A DNA stretch of 47,649 bases from an uncultured Angelakisella sp. (lineage in GTDB: Bacteria; Bacillota; Clostridia; Oscillospirales; Ruminococcaceae). The position numbers and the translations under genes are program-made. The stretch covers positions 1 to 47,649 of the forward strand of contig CAJUFK010000013.1 in assembly GCA_910585535.1 (NCBI GenBank), read 5' to 3'. The notes beneath the pieces were generated by a model. The model made no database searches, had not been told where the DNA came from, and saw only the letters and a program-made list of their open reading frames with translations. Numbering within the stretch: position 1 is the stretch's first letter; each line of letters opens with the position of its first letter. Below are positions 1 through 7,699 of this stretch, one piece after another.

Positions 1-613
1 CCGCCCCCATGGAGTTGAGGAAGTTGGCCAGGTCCACGATATGGGGCTCCTTGGCCACGTTCTCCAGGATGGTAAGGCCCTTGGCCCGGGCCGCCGCCAG
101 CATAACGTTCATGGTAGCCCCTACCGACACCACGTCAAAGTAAACATGGGTCCCCCGCAGCTGCCCGGCCTGGGCGTTTATCATCCCTTTGTCGATCTCC
201 ACCGTGGCCCCCATGGCCTCAAAGCCTTTGATGTGCTGGTCGATGGGGCGCACCCCGAAGTTGCAGCCCCCAGGCATAAAGACGCTGGCCTCTCGGCAGC
301 GGCCCAAAAGGGCCCCCAGGAAGTAATAGCTGGCCCTCATGCTCTTGGCCAGGTTGTACGGGACGGTGTGGGAAACCAGATGGCTGGTGTCAATCTCCAC
401 CGTTTTCTTCCCCAGCATACGGACCGACGCCCCCATTTCGGTGAGGATCCGCAGCAGCAGGGTAACATCGCTGATATTGGGAATATTGTCGAGGACGCAC
501 TTCCCCTGGGCCAGGACGGTGGCGGGGATGATAGCCACCGCCGCGTTCTTGGCCCCGCCGATCTGTACCGAGCCATGGAGGGGGTTCCCCCCGGTTACAA
601 CAAATTTATTCAA
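1..613 (-). CDS. murA: UDP-N-acetylglucosamine 1-carboxyvinyltransferase, N-terminal part (C-terminus off the left edge)
   Basis: MurA transfers enolpyruvate from PEP to UDP-GlcNAc, the first committed step of peptidoglycan synthesis in the cytoplasm. The reverse strand reads an open frame to the window edge with family motifs: NKFVVTGGNPLHGSVQIGGA at the very N-terminus, then GAKNAAVAIIPATVLA (substrate-binding Lys-Asn), and further on SYYFLGALLGR and GGCNFGVRPIDQHIKGFEAMGA, here split by the usual loop. About 204 of the usual ~420 residues are present. I chose the TTG at 613 because the protein homology begins there, with AAAGGGG just upstream; no ATG fits. The gene is divergent from the S41 gene. 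Many Firmicutes carry two murA paralogues (murA/murZ), and which one this is cannot be told from this half. Confidence 0.93.
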   Translation of the reverse strand, partial: MNKFVVTGGNPLHGSVQIGGAKNAAVAIIPATVLAQGKCVLDNIPNISDVTLLLRILTEMGASVRMLGKKTVEIDTSHLVSHTVPYNLAKSMRASYYFLGALLGRCREASVFMPGGCNFGVRPIDQHIKGFEAMGATVEIDKGMINAQAGQLRGTHVYFDVVSVGATMNVMLAAARAKGLTILENVAKEPHIVDLANFLNSMGA

Positions 614-946
614 TGGCCTTTGCCCCTTTTCTATACCTTTTTATTCCGACATCCGCAGGTGGTTTTCTGTTTTGTATTATACCACCTTTTCAAGGAAAAC
701 TCCGCAGAAAAAGAGCAAAAATCATCGGGATTGCGCCCAAAGCTCCCGCCTTTTTCCGGGAAGGAAAACTCAGCGGATCCATTATAGCATATCCTTCCGG
801 AAAATAAAACCCTTGCCCGCCGATTTCTTACCGAAAATTTCCCCTGTGACAAAAATCCCCCTTCTTAACGGTTTGTTTCTTTTCTTTTTTCCCCGCTTGT
901 GCTATACTGTTTATGTAGAATCTCATCACGCTAAGGAGGCGTTCTT
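614..946. promoter_or_regulatory. Divergent intergenic region between murA and the S41 gene
   Basis: 333 bp without a credible gene. Toward murA, two TATAAT boxes are visible on the reverse strand (786-781 and 681-676), neither with a convincing -35 hexamer. Toward the S41 gene, TATACT at 903-908 sits about 40 bp before the TTG start, which is preceded by AAGGAGG at 932-938. These are plausible promoters, but weakly supported. Confidence 0.35.
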
Positions 947-2158
947 TTGAACAAGAAGATCTCATTGGGGGCTGCCATCGCCTATATGGCCATTGTTGCC
1001 GCGGTGGTGTTCTGCCTGACCATGTTCTATTCCGAAAACCGGTATAACGCCATGTACAACAACATTGTGGAGCGGGAGCGGGAGTACTCCGTTCTGGCGG
1101 AAATCGACCAATACGTCCGCAGCCACTACGCCGGGGAGATCAACGAGGAGACCCTTCGGGCGGGCATCGCCTCCGGGTATCTTTCCGGCCTGGAGGATCC
1201 CTACGCCCGTTTCTTCACCGATAAGGAATATGAAGCTTACCAGCAGACCGAGGGGCAGAAGTACGTGGGCATCGGTGTTGTCACCGAACTGGACGTGGAC
1301 GGCTATATCCGGGTACGTACCGTCTACCCCCAATCCCCGGCGGCAACCGCCCAGATGCAGCCTGGGGATCTTATCGTCAGTGTGGACGGCACCGCTGCCA
1401 CTAAGGACAACTACACCGAATTGGTGGGTGCCTTCCGGGGGGCGGCGGGTACCAAGGTAAGCCTGGTCTACCGCCGGGACACCGAAGAGGTCACAGTGGA
1501 ACTCACCCGCCGGGAAATCGACACCCCCACCATTGCCGTCACCATGCTGGACGGAGGAATCGCCTACCTGCGGTTCTCCGCCATCACCACCACCTCCTCC
1601 CAGCACCTGGATACCGCCCTGCGCCAGGCGGAGCAAAACGGGGCCCAGGCCCTGATCTTTGATGTGCGGGGCATCGAAAGCGACGACGTAACCGTTATCG
1701 GCACCATGCTGGACACCCTTCTGGGGCGGATGACCATTATTTATGAAGAGGACCTGAACGGCGCCATGCGGGAGCTGATGGATTCCGACGAATCGGAGGT
1801 AGATCTTCCCATGGTGGTGCTGACCGACAACGGCACCGTGGGCACCACTGAGTTGTTCGCCCAGGCTCTCCGGGACACCGGTAAGGCCCGGACGGTGGGC
1901 GAAACCACCTTCGGCAAGGGGACTACCCAGACCTTTTATAAGCTGAAAAGCGGCGCGGCGGTCTACCTTACCGTAGCCCGGTATGCCGGTCCCCTGGCCG
2001 AAACCTACGACGAAGTTGGGGTTCCCGCCGACTACGAGGTCGCTTACACAGCGGAGATCGACAAGGCCAGCACCATGGGCAACCCGGAGATAGACAACCA
2101 GCTTCGCCGGGCCATGGAGATCGCCGCCACCACCATCAAAACCGAGGCCACCTCCTAG
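947..2158 (+). CDS. Membrane-tethered S41-family (C-terminal processing peptidase-like) PDZ protein, catalytic Ser apparently missing
   Basis: 403 residues. The TTG start at 947 is fixed by AAGGAGG eight bases upstream. One N-terminal hydrophobic segment (about residues 8-27) suggests a signal anchor with the rest outside the membrane. A CtpA-type N-terminal helical region is followed by a PDZ domain (about 95-175, with QPGDLIVSVDG) and an S41 core (about 190-365). The general-base Lys is present in TFGKGTTQ (K324). Family members have the nucleophile 25 residues before this Lys, inside a SASASE-like motif. Here the aligned stretch is NGTVGTTELF and the position is G299, so the enzyme may be inactive as a protease. 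The gene stands alone, ending at a strong terminator shared with the convergent ABC genes. The family call is firm; activity is doubtful. Confidence 0.85.
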   Translation: MNKKISLGAAIAYMAIVAAVVFCLTMFYSENRYNAMYNNIVEREREYSVLAEIDQYVRSHYAGEINEETLRAGIASGYLSGLEDPYARFFTDKEYEAYQQTEGQKYVGIGVVTELDVDGYIRVRTVYPQSPAATAQMQPGDLIVSVDGTAATKDNYTELVGAFRGAAGTKVSLVYRRDTEEVTVELTRREIDTPTIAVTMLDGGIAYLRFSAITTTSSQHLDTALRQAEQNGAQALIFDVRGIESDDVTVIGTMLDTLLGRMTIIYEEDLNGAMRELMDSDESEVDLPMVVLTDNGTVGTTELFAQALRDTGKARTVGETTFGKGTTQTFYKLKSGAAVYLTVARYAGPLAETYDEVGVPADYEVAYTAEIDKASTMGNPEIDNQLRRAMEIAATTIKTEATS

Positions 2159-2294
2159 GGCGTGACCCTGCCCGGGCCTTCGGCCCTTACGAAGGCTTAG
2201 GTCAGACTTTGTGTGTGGCAGAGTTGCCGGGACCTGCTTTGAGCATGGACGACCCCCGCCAAGAGTTCTTTGGCAGGAGTCGTTTTCAGGATCC

Positions 2295-2334
2295 AAAAGG
2301 CCCCCAGCCGAAATGTTTCGGCTGGGGGCCTTTC
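2295..2334. terminator. Bidirectional rho-independent terminator between S41 gene and ABC transporter
   Basis: A near-perfect long stem: AAAGGCCCCCAGCCGAAA (2296-2313) pairs with 2316-2333 across a two-base centre, flanked by A-rich and T-rich sides on the two strands. It sits between two convergent genes, so it can stop transcription from both directions. About 135 bp of unassigned GC-rich sequence (2159-2294) precedes it. Confidence 0.9.
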
Positions 2335-2337
2335 TGG

Positions 2338-3144
2338 CTAGTTCAGCAGCATCCGGTCGTTGTCCAGTTCCCGGGAGACCTTCTCCTTAAAGACCTTCAG
2401 CAGGGCGGGCACCGTCATTTCGGCCCGCTCCCGGCCGGAAAGCTCCAGGACGATCCTGCCCCGGTCCATCATCAGCGTCCGGTTGCCCAGGGCCAGGGCG
2501 GCGGAGATGTTGTGGGTTATCATCATGCAGGTGATCCCCTGATCCCGGACGATCTTCCCGGTTAGGTCCTGGACCTTCTCCGCCGTAGCGGGATCCAGGG
2601 CCGCCGTATGTTCGTCCAAAAGGAGCAGCTTGGGGGTCACAAGGGTGGCCATCAGAAGGGTAAGCGCCTGGCGCTGTCCCCCGGAAAGCAGGCCCACCGG
2701 ACTGTCCATCCGGTCCTCCAGGCCGAGGCCCAAAGAGGCCAGCCGCTCCCGGAACCGTTCCCGGTCCTTTTTGCCGGTGATGGACAGGGGCGAGCGGTGG
2801 CGGGTGGTCCGCAGGTAGGCCAGAGCCAGGTTTTCCTCAATGGTCATGTGGGGGGCGGTGCCCTTGAGGGGGTCCTGGAACAGCCGCCCTACGGTTCGGG
2901 AGCGGCGATGCTCCGGCTGGAAGGTGATGTCCGCCCCATCCAGGAGGATCTGCCCGGTGTCCGGGAAGAAGCTTCCGGCGATGGCCCCGAAGAGGGTGGA
3001 CTTCCCCGCCCCGTTGCTTCCGATGATGGTAACAAAATCCCCCTGCTCCAGGGTGAGGGAAAGGTTCTCGATGGCCTTCTTCTCGTGGATGGTCCCTGGG
3101 GAAAAGGTCTTGGAAAGGTTCTTTAGGACCAGCAGTTCAGCCAT
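2338..3144 (-). CDS. ABC transporter ATP-binding protein (TrpZ-type importer ATPase)
   Basis: 268 residues. It is the cytoplasmic ATPase of the importer encoded with the two genes upstream. Motifs in order: Walker A GSNGAGKST, signature LSGGQRQAL, Walker B LLLLDEHTAALD, and the switch His in MMITHN. I start at the ATG at 3144 because GGAGG lies eight bases upstream and the longer frame adds a Lys/Arg-rich stretch with no homology. The start overlaps the end of the permease gene by 8 bp, so translation is probably coupled. The ATPase-permease-binding-protein order matches the uncharacterised/tryptophan importer family (TrpXYZ, COG1101/4120/2984 type). Substrate is inferred from the upstream T-box, not from the protein. 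Confidence 0.9.
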   Translation of the reverse strand: MAELLVLKNLSKTFSPGTIHEKKAIENLSLTLEQGDFVTIIGSNGAGKSTLFGAIAGSFFPDTGQILLDGADITFQPEHRRSRTVGRLFQDPLKGTAPHMTIEENLALAYLRTTRHRSPLSITGKKDRERFRERLASLGLGLEDRMDSPVGLLSGGQRQALTLLMATLVTPKLLLLDEHTAALDPATAEKVQDLTGKIVRDQGITCMMITHNISAALALGNRTLMMDRGRIVLELSGRERAEMTVPALLKVFKEKVSRELDNDRMLLN

Positions 3145-4033
3145 TCTTTTCCGCCTCCTTCCGATGCCGGGCAAAGCGCAGCTTTTCCGCCACAGTGGGA
3201 TAGGAGATAGCTGCGGCCACGATGACCGCCGATACCAGCTTAAAGTTCTGGGCCCCCACGTTGGCCACCAGGGCGGCGGCGATGATAATGCGGTAGATCA
3301 CCGCTCCTACGACAGCGGCAACGATGCCCCGGGCCACCGACCGTCTGCCGGTGACCACCTCACCGATGATAAGGCTGGCCAGACCGATGACCACCATCCC
3401 AGTCCCCAGGTTGACGTCGGAGAACTTCTGGTACTGGACCAGCAGACCCCCGGAAAGCCCCACCATGGCGTTGGCGGCGCAGAGCCCCACGGTGGTGGTA
3501 AGGGCCGGGTCGATGGAGGAGGAGGCCACCATCTCCCGGTTGTCCCCGGTGGCCCGGATGGACAGCCCCAGCTGGGTCCGCAAAAAGAGGAAGAGCAGTC
3601 CCCCTGCCCCCAAGGCGAAGGCTCCCGCCAGGATCAGCTTGCCGGTTGGCCCCAAAAGGGTCTCGGCGGCGGTAAAAACGTTTTCCTCCCGAAGCATATT
3701 CAGGTTGGAACGCCCCCCCATCACCGCCAGATTGACAGTGTAAAGGCCGGTCATGGTAACGATCCCCGCCAGGATGGGCTGGACTCCCAGCTTCGTCTGG
3801 AGGAGGGCGGTGACCCCGCCCGCCAAGGCCCCGGCCAGCAGGGCCAGAAGAAGGCCCAGGACCGGGTGGCCCAGGATGGTGAGGACCGCCGAACAGGCCG
3901 CCCCCAGGGTGAAGGTGCCGTCGGTGGTAAGGTCTGCGATGTCCAAGGTTCGGTAGGAGAGGAAGAGGCCCAGGGCCACCAGGCTGTAGATGAAGCCCTG
4001 CTCCACCGCCCCCTGCAAAACAGAAAGGCTCAT
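3137..4033 (-). CDS. ABC transporter permease (TrpY-type, branched-chain/BPD_transp_2 fold)
   Basis: 298 residues, strongly hydrophobic, with about eight to nine membrane segments and the conserved N-terminal stretch SLVALGLFLSYRTLDIADLT followed by TDGTF, which is characteristic of this importer family. The coupling loop region around SIRATGDN is also typical of BPD_transp_2 permeases. The start at 4033 has AAGGAG just upstream. It lies 33 bp after the binding-protein gene and overlaps the ATPase gene by 8 bp, so the three form one operon. It presumably forms the membrane pore for the substrate delivered by the lipoprotein. The substrate is inferred to be tryptophan. Confidence 0.9.
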   Translation of the reverse strand: MSLSVLQGAVEQGFIYSLVALGLFLSYRTLDIADLTTDGTFTLGAACSAVLTILGHPVLGLLLALLAGALAGGVTALLQTKLGVQPILAGIVTMTGLYTVNLAVMGGRSNLNMLREENVFTAAETLLGPTGKLILAGAFALGAGGLLFLFLRTQLGLSIRATGDNREMVASSSIDPALTTTVGLCAANAMVGLSGGLLVQYQKFSDVNLGTGMVVIGLASLIIGEVVTGRRSVARGIVAAVVGAVIYRIIIAAALVANVGAQNFKLVSAVIVAAAISYPTVAEKLRFARHRKEAEKNG

Positions 4034-4066
4034 AGCTTACTCCTTCTTCGATGATGGTCGGACGGC

Positions 4067-5101
4067 TCAGTTCACGGCGGAAACAATGTCGGCATCATTG
4101 GGTCCGTACTTGGAGATGTCAACGCCGATGGCTCTGGCAGTGTTGCCGTTGATGACGATGGCGTTATCCCGGAGGACCTCTACGGGGATCTCCCCGGCGG
4201 GGGTGCCGGTGAGGATCTTCAGCACCATGTCGGCGGTTTGGCTTCCCAGGTTGGTGTAGTTGACCCCCACGGTGGCAAGGCCGCCGTCAGCGACCATGGA
4301 ATCGGCGGCAACGTAAACCGGCTTCTTGGCCTGGATGGCCTCGTCGGCCAGGACGGCCATGGCGCTGGCCACGGTGTTGTCAATAGGGGCAAAGATGGCG
4401 TCACACTGGCCCAGAAGGTTCCGGGCGGAGGTCTGGACGTCGGCGGAGGTGGTGACGGCCCCATCGGTGTAGGAGATCTGCTGGCCGTCCAGGTAGGTCT
4501 TGACCTGGGCGATAACCGAAAGGCTGTTGTCCTCGCTGGTGTTGTAAATAAGGCCGTAGCTCTTGACCTCCGGGGTCAGCTCCCGGGCCAGGGCGAAGAT
4601 CTTTTCCACCGGGATGGCGTCGGAGGTACCGGTGATATTTCCCCCGGGGGCCTCCAGGCTCTCCACCAGGCCGGCGTCCACCGGATCGGTGACGGCGGAA
4701 AAGACCACAGGGATGCCGCTGCCCTGGGCGGCGGTGGCGGCTCCCTGGGCGGCAGGGGTGGCGATGGCCACAATGACATCCACCTTATTGGCCACAAACT
4801 GCTGGCAGATGGTATTGATGGTGCTGGTATCCCCCTGGCCGTTTTGATAGTTCACCTTGACGGTCAGGCCGTTCTCTGCGGCCTTCTCCTCCAGCCGGGC
4901 GGTGATGGCCCCCCGGATCTCATCCAGGGAGGGATGCTCCATCAGCTGGATGAGGCCTACCGTAACCTCCTTGGCCCCCTCTGGAGCGGCAGGGGCGGAA
5001 CCGGTGTTCGCGCCGGGATTGGAGGCGTTTCCTCCAGAGGAGCAGGCCCCCAGGGCCAGGGTCATCAGGACGGCAAGAAACAACGCGGTCAGCTTTTTCA
5101 T
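4067..5101 (-). CDS. ABC transporter substrate-binding lipoprotein (TrpX-like)
   Basis: 344 residues. The N-terminus is a lipoprotein signal (KKLTALFLAVLMTLALGAC) with the lipobox Cys at about residue 20, followed by a Ser/Gly/Asn-rich linker. The mature part has the periplasmic-binding-protein type I fold of the COG2984 family: VTVGLIQLMEHPSLDEI early, VIVAIATPAAQGA, VVFSAVTDPVDAGLV, and a hinge near PIDNTVASAMAVL. The start at 5101 is preceded by GAGAGGAAG and gives a proper signal peptide; the longer frame to 5212 runs into the T-box terminator and is not coding. First gene of the transporter operon, directly after the T-box leader. Tryptophan is the likely ligand by its regulation; a related aromatic compound is possible. 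Confidence 0.88.
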   Translation of the reverse strand: MKKLTALFLAVLMTLALGACSSGGNASNPGANTGSAPAAPEGAKEVTVGLIQLMEHPSLDEIRGAITARLEEKAAENGLTVKVNYQNGQGDTSTINTICQQFVANKVDVIVAIATPAAQGAATAAQGSGIPVVFSAVTDPVDAGLVESLEAPGGNITGTSDAIPVEKIFALARELTPEVKSYGLIYNTSEDNSLSVIAQVKTYLDGQQISYTDGAVTTSADVQTSARNLLGQCDAIFAPIDNTVASAMAVLADEAIQAKKPVYVAADSMVADGGLATVGVNYTNLGSQTADMVLKILTGTPAGEIPVEVLRDNAIVINGNTARAIGVDISKYGPNDADIVSAVN

Positions 5102-5212
5102 AATCTTCTTCCTCTCCAAAAAATGTTTTCCGGGGCCTCTCTTTGAACTCTGCCCACGGAAATGGGCTGCCACCTGTTGGAGTGGTTTGGGACAGGGGAC
5201 CGTTTTCTCCAC

Positions 5213-5500
5213 AAAAAAACGCCCGCCCTACTTCCCCCTGGGGGGAAACAAGGACAGACGGAAAAGTCTGCGGTACCACCTTGATTGCCGCAAAACGCGG
5301 CCACTCAGCAGGATGCCAACACATCCCCGGCTCTGTAACGGGCGCCCCCCGTCGGGGAATACTCGGCCCGGCTTCACAGCCCCTGCCTTTGGTCCCCGCC
5401 CTCTGCGGTCCATTTGTCCACGCCGTTTCCCGCCGGGTTCTCAGCACCTCCGGCTCTCTGTGGGGTCGTACCTGGTTTTATCTCCGCTTCATCGGTTTAG
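5213..5500 (-). promoter_or_regulatory. T-box leader with probable UGG (Trp) specifier
   Basis: The transcribed leader shows the parts of a T-box riboswitch. Stem I has the AGAGAG-type bulge and GGTGCTGAGA distal loop near 5460-5440. The base of stem I is CCTCT near 5502-5498 paired with AGAGG near 5404-5400. A specifier loop reads AAATGGACC with TGG at 5412-5410. The conserved T-box AAGGTGGTACCGC is at 5282-5270, with an antiterminator GCGG/CCGC. A competing terminator at 5260-5213 ends in seven T residues. Uncharged tRNA should stabilise the antiterminator and switch on the importer. TGG followed by A and flanked by the lower stem fits tRNA-Trp. The T-box bulge base is T, which normally pairs with an A discriminator and does not fit a G73 tRNA-Trp. 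Confidence 0.88.
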
Positions 5501-5504
5501 AGGT

Positions 5505-5534
5505 ATTATAAACCGGGGACGGGGGATTTGTCAA
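5505..5534 (-). promoter_or_regulatory. Sigma-A promoter of the T-box/ABC transporter operon
   Basis: TTGACA at 5534-5529 and TATAAT at 5510-5505, spaced 18 bp, both consensus. Transcription would begin just before the 5' strand of T-box stem I, which supports the leader boundaries. Confidence 0.9.
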
Positions 5535-5599
5535 GGGGGCTGCAAGGAATTTTAAGGAGCTGCGTTTGCTGTTTCCCCGGGGCCGTCCGCAGAGAATGG

Positions 5600-6025
5600 T
5601 CACCGCTCCCCAGGAAGCAGCATTTCTTCCACTGCGAAAACGTGGTAATCCGGTCCTCGCTTCTCCCGCATCACAGCAGCCGGACGTCCGGTGTAGTGGG
5701 CCCCCAGGTAGAAGCCATAGATCACGACGGCCGTGTTTACCTGGCGTTTCAGCTTGCTCATAAAACGCTCCTGCAAGCTCTGGATGATATACTCCCCCTG
5801 GGGAAAATCCGCAAACAGCTCCTCCGCCCTGTTGGTCTTTTTGGCGAAGCGCCGGATCTCGATCCTGCCTTGGAACTCCCCCTGGAGATAGGTCTCCTGG
5901 TAGAGCCGCTTCGGGATCCCATCCTCCACCCGAAAGAACTCCTGGGCATCTTCCAGGGAAGGGAAGTTCGCCCCGTAGATGGTCATGGAGATGGGGTCCA
6001 TACGCTCCATGCGGTCCGCACTCAT
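5600..6025 (-). CDS. Small protein, possibly Imm22-like immunity family
   Basis: 141 residues. The start at 6025 is set by AGGAGG seven bases upstream; the longer frame has no support. The layout is a hydrophobic/aromatic start (MTIYGANFPSLEDAQEFF), an acidic and basic middle with RRFAKKTNRAEELFADF, and a conserved-looking strand NTAVVIYGFYLG. This order resembles polymorphic-toxin immunity proteins of the Imm22 type, whose hallmark is a late NTVxxLYxFEY strand. The similarity is by eye only and weak. No toxin gene is nearby. It is the last gene of a leftward group with apbE and a small membrane protein, 77 bp after the latter. The promoter of the transporter leader lies just downstream. Treat the function as unknown. 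Confidence 0.75.
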   Translation of the reverse strand: MSADRMERMDPISMTIYGANFPSLEDAQEFFRVEDGIPKRLYQETYLQGEFQGRIEIRRFAKKTNRAEELFADFPQGEYIIQSLQERFMSKLKRQVNTAVVIYGFYLGAHYTGRPAAVMREKRGPDYHVFAVEEMLLPGER

Positions 6026-6102
6026 GCCGGTGCCTCCTAACTTTTTGTGATGTTCCCTTGTCAAACGAGGGCGAACATACTTATTGACCGGTCCCGCCCG
6101 AA

Positions 6103-6501
6103 TCAGAAGGAGATCGTCCCGGTGATATTTACGAAGCGCAGCAGCAGGTAGTTCCACTCCTGCCAAAAGTAGACCGCGTTGGCTGCGCCCAGAGCCAGGG
6201 TGATCCCCAGGTCGGGCCAGTCCTTCCGGCGAACCGCCCCAAAGCAGAGACACAGCAGCAGTACCAGCCCCACCAGCCCTGTCCCGTTAAAGGGAGCAAG
6301 GTTCGGCAGAGGGTTGGAGACATAAAGGTTATAGGTATGGAAGATCCGTGCCAGGGTCACCCCCAGACCGTTTCCCTGGAGGACCCAGGCCAGCAAAAAG
6401 AGCAGGGCCGGAAGCACCACCGTGATATAAAGCTGGTACTGCCAGCTCTTTTTGATCTCAAAGCGGTTCGCTTTTTCCCACAGTTGGTCCAGCTTTCCCA
6501 T
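6103..6501 (-). CDS. Small integral membrane protein of unknown function
   Basis: 132 residues with three hydrophobic segments: ITVVLPALLFLLAWVL (about 26-41), LVGLVLLLCLCFGAV (about 75-90) and LGITLALGAANAVYFW (about 98-113). The N-terminus is charged and cytoplasmic in style. Start at 6501 has GGGAGGG nine bases upstream. It sits 26 bp after apbE and is probably cotranscribed. No motif identifies a family. A role with the ApbE product at the membrane is possible but only an inference from position. Confidence 0.75.
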   Translation of the reverse strand: MGKLDQLWEKANRFEIKKSWQYQLYITVVLPALLFLLAWVLQGNGLGVTLARIFHTYNLYVSNPLPNLAPFNGTGLVGLVLLLCLCFGAVRRKDWPDLGITLALGAANAVYFWQEWNYLLLRFVNITGTISF

Positions 6502-6527
6502 GAAAAGGACCCTCCCTTTCTTGTTTT

Positions 6528-7664
6528 TCAGCTTTCATTTGTTATGGCGTTGGTAGCTCCCCCTCGATCCCGCAGGAGAGGCAGCAGGATGTCGTTGACC
6601 TCCACTCTGCCGTCGGGAAAGACCCACAGAACCCCCACCCCCAGCTCTTCCGCCAGGGCACGGCCCTCGTCATAGTCCATGACAAAAAGGCAGGTGGAGA
6701 GGAAATCCCCCAGACCGGAATCCTCACAGACCACGGTCAGGGCACGGTATTGGTTGGCGGGCCAAAGGGTGGCCGGGTCGATGATGTGGTGGATCAACTG
6801 GTCCCCCACCGTGTAGAACTGGCGGTAATCCCCGCTGGTCACAACGCACCGGTTGGACACCAGGGCCACGTCCAGAGACTGGCTGTCCGGCTTGTTCAGG
6901 TCGGCAAAAGGGTCCTGGATGCCGATGCCCCAGCTGTTCCTCACCCCGTCCAGGGGCGGGTCCTTGGTGATTACGTTTCCTCCTGCGCTGATGGTAAAGG
7001 ACCGGAAACCGGCCTCGTAGATCTCATCGGCCACCAGCTGGGCGGCGTAGCCCTTGGCCACCGCCCCTACGTCCAGCGCCATCTTTTCGTCCTCTAAAAA
7101 GACTGTCCCCTTCTCCCGGTCAATGATGACCTTATCCAGGTTGGAAAAATGGTTCGCGTCATCCAGCGCCTCCATAGAGGGGATAGCCCCCGCCGCATCC
7201 GCTGCCAGGGCCTGGCCGGAATACTGGTCCCGGTACTGGTGCCAAATCTCCAGTACCGGACCCATGGCGATGTTCACCCGGCCCTGGGTCTTCTGACACC
7301 ATTCCTTGGCAAAGGAGAGCATCTCCAGCAGCTCCGGCTCCACCTCCACTGGGGCCACGCCGGCATTCAGGTTGATGGTACGGATGTTGTTCACCCCGGA
7401 ATACTCGTAGAACCGGTCGTAAAGCTGGCTCAACTCCTGGAACCGCTGATGGATGGTCCCGGCGTAGCCCTCAAATTCCTCCTGGGTTTTGGCATAGCCG
7501 ATGACCTGGATAATGGTATCAAAGGTATCATAAAACTGGGTGCTGTACCGGGTGTACCCCGTGTCCGCCGGGCTTCCCCCTCCTGGGAGCTTGCCGCATC
7601 CTGTCCCAAAGGCCAGGACCGCCGCCAGGAGCAGAGAAACCCCTCGCTGCAAGGTGACCTTCAT
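6528..7664 (-). CDS. apbE: FAD:protein FMN transferase, lipoprotein
   Basis: 378 residues. ApbE cleaves FAD and attaches FMN covalently to Thr/Ser of target flavoproteins, such as Rnf or Nqr subunits, outside the membrane with Mg2+. The N-terminus is a lipoprotein signal ending in AFGTGC. Family motifs: FYDTFDTIIQVIGY, LSQLYDRFYEYSGVNNIRTI, DVGAVAKGYAAQLVADEI, FTISAGGNVI, HHIIDPATLWPA (usually HHIIDPxTG, here the Gly is changed) and GDFLSTCLFVM near the metal site. Start at 7664 is set by GGGGAGG six bases upstream; the longer frame lacks a signal peptide. It follows recR by 35 bp. The flavoprotein substrate is not encoded in this window. Confidence 0.93.
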   Translation of the reverse strand: MKVTLQRGVSLLLAAVLAFGTGCGKLPGGGSPADTGYTRYSTQFYDTFDTIIQVIGYAKTQEEFEGYAGTIHQRFQELSQLYDRFYEYSGVNNIRTINLNAGVAPVEVEPELLEMLSFAKEWCQKTQGRVNIAMGPVLEIWHQYRDQYSGQALAADAAGAIPSMEALDDANHFSNLDKVIIDREKGTVFLEDEKMALDVGAVAKGYAAQLVADEIYEAGFRSFTISAGGNVITKDPPLDGVRNSWGIGIQDPFADLNKPDSQSLDVALVSNRCVVTSGDYRQFYTVGDQLIHHIIDPATLWPANQYRALTVVCEDSGLGDFLSTCLFVMDYDEGRALAEELGVGVLWVFPDGRVEVNDILLPLLRDRGGATNAITNES

Positions 7665-7699
7665 AAAACCTCCCCGGCGGAGGGATCCCCCGCCGCTTT

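Noticed and set aside
962..2296. 444-codon reverse frame opposite the S41 gene
   Set aside because: Gly/His-rich shadow; would also run through the strong terminator at 2295-2334.
5098..5447. Open frames covering the T-box leader
   Set aside because: They read through the structured leader and terminator, have no ribosome site, and the RNA elements explain the sequence.
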